From 01-FULL-43-15b sp964472675 (GTDB lineage: Bacteria > Patescibacteriota > Microgenomatia > UBA8517 > UBA10165), in the NCBI GenBank assembly GCA_964472675.1, contig CAYYLO010000015.1:1-25617 (forward strand): a DNA stretch of 25,617 nt. Reading direction: 5' to 3'. Of this stretch, positions 5,717 to 11,969 are shown in pieces. The position numbers and the translations under genes are program-made. The notes below the pieces were generated by a model. That model was not told the DNA's origin and made no database searches. It worked only from the letters and a program-made list of their open reading frames with translations. Within the stretch, counting starts at the first letter, position 1. Each line of letters starts with the position of its first letter.

Positions 5717-7102
5717 ATGATTCCTAAAGATTTTCCATCTCCTTTACCTTTCAAAAAACTTCTTGGCCCAAGTTTTATCATTTTAGGAGTCGGGTTGGGC
5801 AGCGGGGAACTTATTCTTTGGCCTTACCTTTCTGCGAATTTTGGCCTGGGAATAATTTGGGCAGCTTTTTTGGGAATTACTTTTCAATTCTTTATCAATA
5901 TGGAGATTGAGCGCTACAGTTTAGTTACGGGGGAAAGTATCTTTGTGGGGGCAAAGAGAAAATTTGGTATGTTTTCTCCCGTCTGGTTTTTAATTTCTAC
6001 ACTTATTCCCTGGGCCTGGCCGGGGATTATTGCGGCCTCCGCTCTGGTTTTTGCCAGCGCTTTTGGAATTGAGTACTCAAAATGGTTAGGCATTATTTTT
6101 CTTCTTTTCTTAGGAGGAATTTACAGCCTCGGCAAAATTGTTTACAGAACTCAGGAAAGCGTGCAAAAAGCCATAATTTTAGTTGGTGTTCCTTTTGTTT
6201 TTATTATCACTCTTTATTTTGCCAAACTTTCAGATTGGGGCACGCTTTTGACCGGACTTTTTGGGAAAGGTGAAAATTATTACTTTTTGCCCAAAGGGTT
6301 GCCGGTTGCAACTTTTCTGGCGGCTCTTGCGTATGCTGGAGCTGGAGGTAATCTGAATCTTGCTCAGTCTTTATATGTTAAAGAAAAAGGTTATGGCATG
6401 GCCAAGTATTCGGGCAAGTTGGCAAGTCTATTCCAAAAAAGTGGAGAAGAATTAAATCTCGAAGGCTCCACTTTTGAAGAAACGCCGGAAAACATTAAAA
6501 ACTACAAAAAGTGGTGGTGGAGGATAAACGCCGAGCACGCCATAGTTTTTTGGTTTACAGGAGCTTTAACAATGATCTTTTTAAGTCTTTTATCCTTTTC
6601 TACTGTTTATGGGAACCCAGGCCTGGCTTCAGGTATTAACTTTGTCATAATGGAAGCTCAAGCCATTGCCCAAAAAACACACGGGCTAGTCGGGACTTTC
6701 TTTTTGTTGATGGTTTTTCTAATGCTTTTTGGAACTCAATTTTCAATTTATGGGTCAACCTCAAGAATAAATGCGGAAAACCTGGTGCTCCTTTTGCCTA
6801 AAAAGTTTCCAACAAAACACATGTCTAAATATTTTTATTTCTTTTTGCTTTTTCAGATTCTTGTTGGAATAACGATCTTTTCCCTTGGATTTACCGAGCC
6901 GTTAAGGCTAGTTGTAATTGGAGCGGTACTTAATGCTATTTCGATGTTTATTTATTCGGGGTTGATCCTGTGGCTTAACAAAACTGCGCTTCCCAAAGCA
7001 ACCCGCCCTTCCGTTTTGCGGACTGCCGGCGTTCTGGCTGCTTTCCTTTTCTACGGTGGATTTAGTGTATTTACTGTTTACAATTACCTCACTTCCCTTT
7101 AG
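5717..7102 (+). CDS. Nramp-fold transporter with non-canonical metal-site motifs
   Basis: 461 residues and about 11 membrane helices. The opening LGPSFIILGVGLGSGELILWP aligns with Nramp helix 1 (G-P-x-x-L-x-x-x-x-x-x-D-P-G-N), but DPGN is replaced by GSGE (residues 28-31). The helix 6 region that normally carries M-P-H reads AYAGAGGNLNLAQ (205-217). Both metal-binding motifs of MntH/DMT1 are therefore absent. The substrate is unlikely to be handled as Mn2+ or Fe2+ are; Mg2+ or an organic solute is possible, by analogy with Nramp-related transporters lacking these motifs. ATG 5717 is chosen because TAGAAT (5703-5708) lies eight bases upstream; the in-frame ATG at 5690 precedes that box. Confidence 0.75.
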   Translation: MIPKDFPSPLPFKKLLGPSFIILGVGLGSGELILWPYLSANFGLGIIWAAFLGITFQFFINMEIERYSLVTGESIFVGAKRKFGMFSPVWFLISTLIPWAWPGIIAASALVFASAFGIEYSKWLGIIFLLFLGGIYSLGKIVYRTQESVQKAIILVGVPFVFIITLYFAKLSDWGTLLTGLFGKGENYYFLPKGLPVATFLAALAYAGAGGNLNLAQSLYVKEKGYGMAKYSGKLASLFQKSGEELNLEGSTFEETPENIKNYKKWWWRINAEHAIVFWFTGALTMIFLSLLSFSTVYGNPGLASGINFVIMEAQAIAQKTHGLVGTFFLLMVFLMLFGTQFSIYGSTSRINAENLVLLLPKKFPTKHMSKYFYFFLLFQILVGITIFSLGFTEPLRLVVIGAVLNAISMFIYSGLILWLNKTALPKATRPSVLRTAGVLAAFLFYGGFSVFTVYNYLTSL

Positions 7103-7130
7103 CCTCTCTTTTTGATACAATTATATTCAA

Positions 7131-7304
7131 ATGGCAAGAAAAGGTGCACGGCAACTATTCGGTTTAGTTTGCTCGTCCTGCAAAACACAGAATTACATAA
7201 CCGAGAAAAACAAAACCAACACAGAAGGCAAGCTTGCGTTGAAAAAATACTGTAAGCATTGCAGGAAAGTGACTGAACACAAAGAAACACAGAAGTTAAA
7301 GTAA
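7131..7304 (+). CDS. rpmG: 50S ribosomal protein bL33
   Basis: 57 residues: MARKGARQLFGLVCSSCKTQNY, then LKKYCKHCRKVTEHKETQK. The C-x-x-C pairs (CSSC, CKHC) are the zinc-binding form of bL33, and ITEKNK plus the K-K-Y-C core are family hallmarks. No SD. TACAAT (7116-7121) ends nine bases before the ATG, so the mRNA has little or no leader. The gene is followed 21 bp later by tRNA-Trp, a linkage seen in many bacteria, where secE and nusG usually come next. Here they do not. Confidence 0.93.
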   Translation: MARKGARQLFGLVCSSCKTQNYITEKNKTNTEGKLALKKYCKHCRKVTEHKETQKLK

Positions 7305-7325
7305 AGTGATACCATTCGAGGGTAT

Positions 7326-7399
7326 AGGGATGTCGTTCAGTGGTAGGACAGCGGTCTCCAAAACCGCTAACGAGGGTTCGATTCCTTCCATCCCTGCCA
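7326..7399 (+). tRNA. tRNA-Trp (anticodon CCA), CCA end encoded
   Basis: Acceptor AGGGATG/CATCCCT, D-arm GTTC-AGTGGTA-GGAC, anticodon arm AGCGG-TCTCCAA-AACCGCT region with anticodon CCA, T-loop TTCGATT, discriminator G (7396) as required for bacterial tRNA-Trp, then genomic CCA (7397-7399). It is the only intact tRNA here with an encoded CCA. Probably co-transcribed with rpmG. Confidence 0.94.
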
Positions 7400-7543
7400 A
7401 GGATGGTTTCTTCGTAATTACACTTCGCTTCGCTGTGTAAGTTGACGATTCCATATACCCCTGCTCTAGGTTCTTCGAACTGCGCTTCGCCTGACGGCTC
7501 CGGAAACTGATTATACTTTCTACTCTTATACTCTAGAGTTTGC
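7400..7543. other. non-coding stretch with small inverted repeats
   Basis: No gene seen. It holds TTACAC/GTGTAA arms around CTTCGCTTCGCT (about 7419-7441) and GTTC-TTC-GAAC (7471-7480). Both are typical of the short repeats scattered through this genome. This is where secE-nusG would be expected. Confidence 0.5.
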
Positions 7544-7555
7544 TACTATTAGTTA

Positions 7556-7870
7556 ATGAAGAAAATACTTAGTTTTGCAAAACTTACTATTATTGTCTAC
7601 TTTGCCTCATTTTTGTTTAGTTTTGGCGTCGTTTTAACTTGGTATGCGCTAGGAGGATGTGAGGCCTTCGATCCAATAAAAGCTCTAATAAATGCAAATA
7701 GGACATGCACCCGGTTTTACACAAATTCTGAGGGGATTTGGATAAAAGACTCTTTGGCAAACGACCGTTTTGAGCTAAAAGAGGATGTTTTACCTCGTGC
7801 CAACATGCTTTTCGGAGTACTTATGTTTTTTGTTCTTTTAACAAAAGTTCCCAATAAAAAAATATTTTAA
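7556..7870 (+). CDS. small two-helix membrane protein, unknown function
   Basis: A 104-residue protein with an N-terminal hydrophobic helix (about residues 7-30), a polar middle with C34 and C50 that could form a disulphide outside the membrane (GGCEAF, RTCTRF), and a C-terminal helix (about 80-98) ending in a basic tail. Layout suggests two helices with an external loop. An extended -10, TGC-TACTAT (7541-7549), lies six bases before the ATG, so leaderless. The composition is A/T-rich like the core genes, not like the SD-led genes. No family recognised. Confidence 0.55.
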   Translation: MKKILSFAKLTIIVYFASFLFSFGVVLTWYALGGCEAFDPIKALINANRTCTRFYTNSEGIWIKDSLANDRFELKEDVLPRANMLFGVLMFFVLLTKVPNKKIF

Positions 7871-8035
7871 CCTATTTGTTAATTTTACTAACCCTTCAGC
7901 TTTCTCTCTATTATAAATGTGTTTAACAAGTTCTAACTTGGTATATTAGAGCTTGCCACCTTCAGCTCATTCCATTCGGGAACGTGGCGCAGCCACTAAA
8001 AAAACAACGAGCATAAACTGTGGCCTGCCAGTGGA

Positions 8036-8149
8036 TTACTTCTTTCTCTTTTTTCTTTCGGAGCGTTTCCAGAGCGTTGGAGCCGCGACAATAGCTACAG
8101 CCAGTGCAATGATTGCAACAATTAAAAATGAAATCAGGTAATCACTCAT
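8036..8149 (-). CDS. 37-residue single-helix membrane peptide
   Basis: Reads MSDYLISFLIVAIIALAVAI, then VAAPTLWKRSERKKRKK: one hydrophobic helix (residues 4-25) and a strongly basic tail, the layout of a type I small membrane protein. The ATG lies within the last 8 bp of the upstream gene (8142-8345), with the stop at ATGAGTGA. This overlap suggests translational coupling. Unknown function; the evidence is composition, overlap and a clean open frame. Confidence 0.5.
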   Translation of the reverse strand: MSDYLISFLIVAIIALAVAIVAAPTLWKRSERKKRKK

Positions 8150-8345
8150 GTTTTCTTACTATGAAAATACTAGCTGCTACCAACCCCCAAGTCAATATGA
8201 GTCCAACTATGACGTTAAGGGTATTAGGTCGTTGAACATTAAATAGGTTAGGTAAAATCAGTTCAGCAACAATAAGTACCGCTAAGTTTGATAAAAATTC
8301 CGAAAGTCTTTCAAGCTGCTTGTCGTTTAACTCGACAAAGTGCAT
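8142..8345 (-). CDS. 67-residue two-helix membrane protein
   Basis: A short amphipathic N-terminus (MHFVELNDKQLERLSEFL) followed by two hydrophobic helices (about 19-33 and 43-61) and a charged end RKHE. The pattern resembles small CPR membrane proteins of unknown role. A promoter with TTGAGG (8380-8385), 18 bp and TATACT (8356-8361) lies upstream and ends 10 bases before the ATG, so the leader is nearly absent. It forms a two-gene unit with the overlapping 37-residue gene. Confidence 0.55.
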   Translation of the reverse strand: MHFVELNDKQLERLSEFLSNLAVLIVAELILPNLFNVQRPNTLNVIVGLILTWGLVAASIFIVRKHE

Positions 8346-8822
8346 ATCTAGTTTAAGTATAGTTGTTTTTACAAAAACACCTCAACTGGGGGGGGATACC
8401 AATCTGCAAATAAGTTACGAGATCTCTCGGCTATGCCTCGAGATGACATTTTTTGTTATTACCATAATCCGAATCTATTAGGGTTTTGTAAGAAGTATGC
8501 GCTTTAAAACAGAATTGCGCCGAGAAGAACTAGGGAGGGGTCTTAAATATACAAACCCCGCCCGATTGGGGAGGGATTTGTACTTTCGGTTTCGCAAGAG
8601 ATTTTCCCCTTTGGCAATAGGTGGGTAAGCTGGCCCCTTCACTTTCAGCTCAGGGGAACTGGCGCTTTCCCTTTTAAGAAAAAATCAGTGAGGAAAAAGT
8701 CTCACGAATTTTAAAGTCACCATTTTTGTGAAATGATGACACATTAAATATACCATGAAAAGGCAATAGAAACTACCGTATCAAACAAGAACAAAATAGG
8801 TAATTATTTTCAAAAAACAAGG
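8346..8822. other. 477-bp gene-free stretch rich in hairpins and repeats
   Basis: No coding frame is convincing. It contains the 8342-line promoter of the gene at 8142, a GTCATCC-family repeat (8418-8447), a GCGC-flanked hairpin near 8500-8520, a G/C-rich hairpin at about 8552-8584 (ACAAA...CCCC / GGGG...TTTGT), a CCCCTT/AGGGG-type pairing at 8635-8658, and GTGAG/CTCAC at 8688-8704. On the minus strand a TATATT (8747-8752) could start a transcript running through these hairpins. No match to RNase P, SRP, tmRNA or 6S signatures was recognised. Confidence 0.5.
8418..8447. repeat. short intergenic copy of the GTCATCC-family repeat
   Basis: CGAGATCTCTCGG, a spacer, then CCTCGAGATGAC. GAGATCTCTCG is identical to the part inside rnhB (1372-1382). 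Confidence 0.6.
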
Positions 8823-9458
8823 CTAGAAGGTTGATATCGGAAGGAAGAAGTGCAGGAGCAAATTGAGCGTGGGGCCAATGATGGTCCAAATAAGCGGTTG
8901 GCCAAAAATTGGCAGCACGAGAAAAAGGAGAAGCACAAAACCGTATTGGTTTAGGGTTCGATCAACATCATAAGCAATATCCCGCGGAAGGAGCCCTACC
9001 AGAACTTTGCCGCCATCCATTGGATGAACCGGAATAAGATTAAAAACAGCCAAAAAAAGATTGTACTGGATAAGCAGAACAAGAAAAGTGGTGACTATAG
9101 CTGGCGCGTCTTGTGTAATGGCAACTCGCGAAGCCAGTGCGGCAAAAATTGCCATAAGAACATTGGAGGCCGGGCCGGCTGCAGAGATAAGAGCTGCGTC
9201 ACGCCTTGGATTTTCCAGATTGTAGGGATCAAACTGAACCGGTTTTCCCCAGCCGAAACGGAAAAGCACGAGCATGATTGTACCAATGGGATCAAGGTGG
9301 GCCAGAGGATTTAAAGTCAGGCGGCCTTGAGAACGGGGTGTGGGGTCACCCAGGCGATCGGCTACAAGGGCATGAGCAAATTCGTGAATCGTTATGGCAA
9401 CAAGGAGGGTGGGAATGAGAAACAAGAGTTCAAGCGGGTTTGATAAGAATGGATTCAT
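8823..9458 (-). CDS. site-2 protease family (M50) intramembrane metalloprotease
   Basis: A 211-residue membrane protease of the short FtsRC/YwhC-like M50 group. Zinc site HEFAH at residues 25-29 (TIHEFAHALVADRLGD) and the third ligand in PVHPMDGG (D148), with RLTLNPLAHLDPIGT and AAGPASNVLMA, all in family order. About six hydrophobic segments. It cuts transmembrane substrates, often anti-sigma factors or signal-peptide remnants; the substrate here is unknown. The ATG at 9458 sits seven bases after TATACT (minus strand, 9466-9471), which overlaps the -10 of divergent rpmB. No SD. Confidence 0.92.
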   Translation of the reverse strand: MNPFLSNPLELLFLIPTLLVAITIHEFAHALVADRLGDPTPRSQGRLTLNPLAHLDPIGTIMLVLFRFGWGKPVQFDPYNLENPRRDAALISAAGPASNVLMAIFAALASRVAITQDAPAIVTTFLVLLIQYNLFLAVFNLIPVHPMDGGKVLVGLLPRDIAYDVDRTLNQYGFVLLLFLVLPIFGQPLIWTIIGPTLNLLLHFFLPISTF

Positions 9459-9465
9459 GTGTTAA

Positions 9466-9473
9466 AGTATACC
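9466..9473. promoter_or_regulatory. overlapping divergent -10 boxes for the M50 protease and rpmB
   Basis: AGTATACC reads as TATACT on the minus strand (9466-9471, 7 nt to the protease ATG) and TATACC on the plus strand (9468-9473, 4 nt to the rpmB ATG). The two start codons are only 19 bp apart, so both mRNAs must be leaderless or nearly so, and the polymerases cannot bind both at once. Confidence 0.6.
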
Positions 9474-9477
9474 GTAA

Positions 9478-9708
9478 ATGAGCGCGATTTGTGCAAAATG
9501 TGGTAAGGGAAACATGGTTGGCCGACGGGTTACTTTCTCAGGCAAAAGAAACCGGCGGGTTTTTCGTGTCAATTTGCACACCTTTTGGGTTCCCGAGGAT
9601 GGACAAATAGTCAAAAAACGCTTGTGTACAAAATGCCTTCGTGTGGTTAAGGGGAAAGTCACCCGGCGCAAAAAAGCTCCCCAAGAGGCTGTGGTTGCCA
9701 CTGCCTAA
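9478..9708 (+). CDS. rpmB: 50S ribosomal protein bL28
   Basis: 76 residues. N-terminal CAKCGKGNMVGRRV matches the bL28 C-x-x-C-G-K-x-x-x-x-G-x-x-V motif; RVFRVNLHTFWV and the second C-x-x-C in RLCTKCLRVVKGKVTR complete a zinc-binding bL28. Length is normal. Leaderless start next to the divergent -10 (9466-9473). Its last 50 bp overlap the end of fmt tail to tail. Confidence 0.92.
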   Translation: MSAICAKCGKGNMVGRRVTFSGKRNRRVFRVNLHTFWVPEDGQIVKKRLCTKCLRVVKGKVTRRKKAPQEAVVATA

Positions 9709-10651
9709 ATTGCTTCCACGAAACCGGATTTTTCCCCTCTAGCTGAATTTCATCTAACTTTAGCTTGTCACCTCCGCTGTCCGAGCGTGTGCGGTGGGAA
9801 CATAAAAGTTTTAGTCTTTTTGTCACCTTTCCACTATCACTATTCACTGTCACTGTGCTCCATGCTCCAGGCCAGGGGGACATGGCACGGATGAAAAGTT
9901 CTAGGTTGTGGGGAGAGGGTTGTAGGTTGTAGGGTTTTTTGTTTGAATCCAGCATCCAGCGGATTTTCCATTGTGCCTGCAAGGGGACCCCTTGCAAAGC
10001 TGCGGCCAGAAATTGTGGTGGGATAAAGCCGTCTTCGCGGGTGATGTGTCTGGCAAAAGTTGCTTTTGAGTGGTTTTGCGGTTGGGGGGTTATTTTCCCG
10101 GAAAGATAGTTGGGGAGAATTTTGATTGCCAGCTCTGCACCTTTTGTAAACAGCCTGGTGTAAAGCGACTCTTGGTTGTCATTCGATCTAACTTCTTCTT
10201 TTTCTACAACCACGATTGGACCATGGTCAAACTGTTCATCCATTTTCATCAAAGTTACTCCTGTTTGTTCTTGTCCCGAAAGAATTGTTGCCTGGACTGG
10301 TGAGCCCCACCGCCACTTGGGTAGAAGGGACGGGTGAGTGACTAAAATCCCTGCGGGAGTAAGGTTAAAAAGCTCTGGGGGAATCCACAAGCCATAATAG
10401 GAAAGCAGAAGCACATCTGGCTTTTTTTTCTCAATCCAGGCTATTGCATCAGCATCAAGTTTTTCCGGTTTTAAGAGCGGGAGGTTTTGTTCTTGTGCAT
10501 ATGTTGAGATTGTTGTTGGTGTAAGTTTCATTTTTCTGCCCGAGAGCTTATCGGGTTGCGAGATGACACCTACTATTTCAAGGTTTTTGTGTAGAAGCTC
10601 TAAAGCTGGTAGGGCACGATGGGATGAAGAAAAAAATACAATTTTTGCCAT
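9659..10651 (-). CDS. fmt: methionyl-tRNA formyltransferase with an altered catalytic Asn
   Basis: Formylates Met-tRNA(fMet) for translation start. 330 residues: N-terminal Rossmann-like formyltransferase (IVFFSSS start, GVISQPDK), HPSLLPKWRWGSPVQ at 106-120, GVTLMKMDEQFDHGPIV (D142), then the C-terminal domain ending LEGKNPVSWKQF. His106 and Asp142 match the catalytic His and Asp, but the Asn expected two residues before the His (N-x-H-x-S-L-L-P) is Val104 (LVTHPSLLP). Two repeat-derived insertions occur: 9978-9996 (QGVPLQ) and 9769-9797 (SHRTRSDSGG). The next gene upstream on this strand is def, which removes the formyl group this enzyme adds; 120 bp of repeat DNA separate them. No SD. Confidence 0.9.
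   Translation of the reverse strand: MAKIVFFSSSHRALPALELLHKNLEIVGVISQPDKLSGRKMKLTPTTISTYAQEQNLPLLKPEKLDADAIAWIEKKKPDVLLLSYYGLWIPPELFNLTPAGILVTHPSLLPKWRWGSPVQATILSGQEQTGVTLMKMDEQFDHGPIVVVEKEEVRSNDNQESLYTRLFTKGAELAIKILPNYLSGKITPQPQNHSKATFARHITREDGFIPPQFLAAALQGVPLQAQWKIRWMLDSNKKPYNLQPSPHNLELFIRAMSPWPGAWSTVTVNSDSGKVTKRLKLLCSHRTRSDSGGDKLKLDEIQLEGKNPVSWKQFRQWQPQPLGELFCAG
9769..9797 (-). repeat. in-frame imperfect palindrome near the fmt 3' end
   Basis: CACCTCCGC and GCGGTGG arms flank TGTCCGAGCGTGTG (9778-9791). The same 14-mer occurs at 13054-13067 inside the Wzy-like gene, also in frame. Confidence 0.6.
9978..9996 (-). repeat. palindrome TGCAAGGGG-A-CCCCTTGCA inside fmt
   Basis: Perfect 9-bp arms. 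On the coding strand the downstream flank continues as GGCACAA, also found after the copy in mrdA (21018-21054). Confidence 0.85.
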
Positions 10652-10676
10652 ACAATTTTTATTGACAGTCTTTCCA

Positions 10677-10763
10677 CCCTGTCATCCTTCACTGTCATCC
10701 CTGCGAAAGCAGGGAACCAAAAATGTTATTTTTATAGATTCCTGTTTGCACAGGAATGACAGG
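10677..10763. repeat. intergenic palindromic repeat between fmt and def
   Basis: Contains GTCATCCCTGCGAAAGCAGG (with the CCTGC/GCAGG hairpin) and, inverted, ATTCCTGTTTGCACAGGAATGACAG, with a TGTCAT...ATGACA outline. It fills most of the 120-bp gap. Related in layout to the GTCATCC-family elements. Confidence 0.65.
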
Positions 10764-10771
10764 CTGTGACG

Positions 10772-11362
10772 TTATATTAACTCTACCTTGTTCCACTCTT
10801 TGCCTTTTAACTGGAAGAGTGTGCGATTTTGTTGGAGCAAGCGGTCGACAAAAAGTATGCCGTTTAGATGGTCAACCTCATGTTGGATGATGTGGGCAAG
10901 AAAGCCGGAGAATTTTCTCCGGCTAGTTTTCAATTTTAAATTTTCCCGCCAGAGGCCCGCTTCGCAGCGAGGCGAGCGAGGCTCGCCTTCGGCGGCAATT
11001 TTCAAATATTTTAAAGTTACTGATTCGGCACGCTGAACGGGGCCATAATAATGGGGAAGTGAAAGACAGCCCTCCATAAGCTGCGTAGGTTGTTTTTTAA
11101 TGTCGTTTGTTTGTTCAGACAATTGCAGTACCTCAGGATTAATAAAAACCTGAACTATGCCTTTCGTATTTTGCAATATAAAGACTCTCGAGAGGACTCC
11201 AACTTGAGGCGCAGCAAGCCCTAGTCCCTCGGGGTCATTTTGGGCCTTTAGCGTTTCCTCCAAATCACGGATTAGGGAAAGGAGTTTTTTATCAGCCTTG
11301 AGAATCGGTTTGGATTTTTCCCGCAATTTTGGGTCGGTTGTTTGGAGTATTTTTCTTACCAT
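10772..11362 (-). CDS. def: peptide deformylase with a repeat-derived insertion
   Basis: Removes the N-formyl group from nascent proteins; Fe2+/Zn2+ hydrolase. The three motifs are intact: GLGLAAPQVG (46-55), EGCLSLP (97-103, Cys99 ligand) and HEVDH (161-165). 196 residues. Between LKYL (117-120) and FSGFLAHIIQHEVDH lie about 30 residues where homologues have about 13. This stretch is encoded by two adjacent repeats: 10946-10995 (giving AAEGEPRSPRCEAGLWREN) and a perfect 10-bp palindrome at 10903-10924 (giving SRRKFSG). The insertion sits in the loop before the metal-binding helix. TAAAAT lies eight bases before the ATG; no SD. Pairs functionally with fmt, the next gene on this strand. Confidence 0.93.
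   Translation of the reverse strand: MVRKILQTTDPKLREKSKPILKADKKLLSLIRDLEETLKAQNDPEGLGLAAPQVGVLSRVFILQNTKGIVQVFINPEVLQLSEQTNDIKKQPTQLMEGCLSLPHYYGPVQRAESVTLKYLKIAAEGEPRSPRCEAGLWRENLKLKTSRRKFSGFLAHIIQHEVDHLNGILFVDRLLQQNRTLFQLKGKEWNKVELI
10903..10924 (-). repeat. perfect palindrome inside def
   Basis: AGCCGGAGAA-TT-TTCTCCGGCT, 10-bp arms. It lies 21 bp from a second inserted repeat. Confidence 0.75.
10946..10995 (-). repeat. G/C-rich inserted repeat inside def
   Basis: Begins CCGCCAGAGGC and ends GCCTTCGGCGG, an imperfect terminal inverted repeat, with GCGAGGCGAGCGAGGC between. GC content is far above the A/T-rich flanks (TTTTC/AATTTTC). It causes the def length excess. Confidence 0.75.
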
Positions 11363-11407
11363 ACGGGTATATTTTACCAGAATATTTTTATCAGAACAAG
11401 CCTATAG

Positions 11408-11436
11408 TTGATTCTATGTGTGGTTGGTGCTATAAT
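11408..11436 (+). promoter_or_regulatory. strong sigma-70-type promoter
   Basis: TTGATT (11408-11413), 17 bp, TATAAT (11431-11436) with TGC in front of the -10. It drives the two small genes at 11483 and 11734, leaving a leader of roughly 40 nt, unlike the leaderless core genes. Confidence 0.8.
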
Positions 11437-11482
11437 TCGTTCCAGTTGTTGCTCTTTACACAAGTAAAAACAGGAGGTACAT

Positions 11483-11722
11483 ATGCTTGGGGTTATCGTA
11501 GCGGTAGTTGCCCTTTTGGGTGGCTTTGCCTGGCTAATGACTGGCGATCCTGAGCACGATGACCTTGTGCTTACGGGCTTTGTACTCGTAGTGGGATTGG
11601 CCAGCCTGTACGTGCAGTGGCGGATTGCGCACTGCGGTGACAAAAAGCCACGCTCGAGGTTTAGCATGCTCAGTGTGGAGCACGTGCGCAAGGTGCATCT
11701 GCGCAGCCAGAAAGCGGCGTGA
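11483..11722 (+). CDS. two-helix small membrane protein with basic tail
   Basis: 79 residues: helix 1 about 2-19 (LGVIVAVVALLGGFAWLM), a short acidic loop (TGDPEHDD), helix 2 about 28-46, then a basic C-terminal tail of about 30 residues (KKPRSR...HVRKVHLRSQK), probably cytoplasmic. The ATG is set by AGGAGG (11472-11477), five bases upstream. A strong promoter at 11408-11436 and terminator at 11860-11919 frame a two-gene unit with 11734-11835. Higher GC than neighbours. No known family. Confidence 0.65.
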   Translation: MLGVIVAVVALLGGFAWLMTGDPEHDDLVLTGFVLVVGLASLYVQWRIAHCGDKKPRSRFSMLSVEHVRKVHLRSQKAA

Positions 11723-11733
11723 GGAGGATTCAA

Positions 11734-11835
11734 GTGGAGGACCCAACATTGGTCGTTAGTGTCCTTAGCTTCACTGGAATTTGGGGCCTTGCGCTAGGGC
11801 TTTGCGTTTTCGTCTTACGCGGCCGCCAACCATAA
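11734..11835 (+). CDS. 33-residue single-helix membrane peptide
   Basis: Starts GTG with AGGAGG at 11722-11727, six bases upstream, and reads MEDPTLVVSVLSFTGIWGLA then LGLCVFVLRGRQP: acidic N-terminus, one hydrophobic helix (about 6-28), RGR end. It begins 11 bp after the previous stop, so it is the second gene of the unit, and is closed by the layered terminator at 11860. A clean frame, ideal SD and tight spacing support it despite its size. Confidence 0.6.
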   Translation: MEDPTLVVSVLSFTGIWGLALGLCVFVLRGRQP

Positions 11836-11859
11836 GTTTAGTAAGGCGTCAGGTGAGCT

Positions 11860-11919
11860 GGCGGGGGCCTTGGAAGATTGCACATACGTGCGCTTTCAAG
11901 GTCACCCGCCTTCTTTTTT
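11860..11919 (+). terminator. layered stem-loop terminator (T1)
   Basis: Outer GGCGGG/CCCGCC (11860-11865, 11905-11910), middle CCTTGGAAG/CTTTCAAGG, inner GCAC-ATAC-GTGC, then TTCTTTTTT. Three helices separated by internal loops. The inner hairpin resembles those at 21259, 22261 and 23162. Confidence 0.85.
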
Positions 11920-11921
11920 GG

Positions 11922-11930
11922 TGCTACAAT
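11922..11930 (+). promoter_or_regulatory. extended -10 TGC-TACAAT directly after terminator T1
   Basis: Begins two bases after the T-run and would start the mRNA of the gene at 11970. The same T-run then TGC-TA(T/C)AAT order is found at 23807-23822 on the minus strand. Confidence 0.55.
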
Positions 11931-11969
11931 AGCTTGTAACTTAACAATAAAGCGAGGGAGTAGTTTTCG

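Noticed and set aside
8690..8705. GTGAGGAAAAAGTCTCAC as an RNase P core motif
   Set aside because: Only a short GAGGAAA-like match, in a simple hairpin. The other conserved RNase P blocks are missing.
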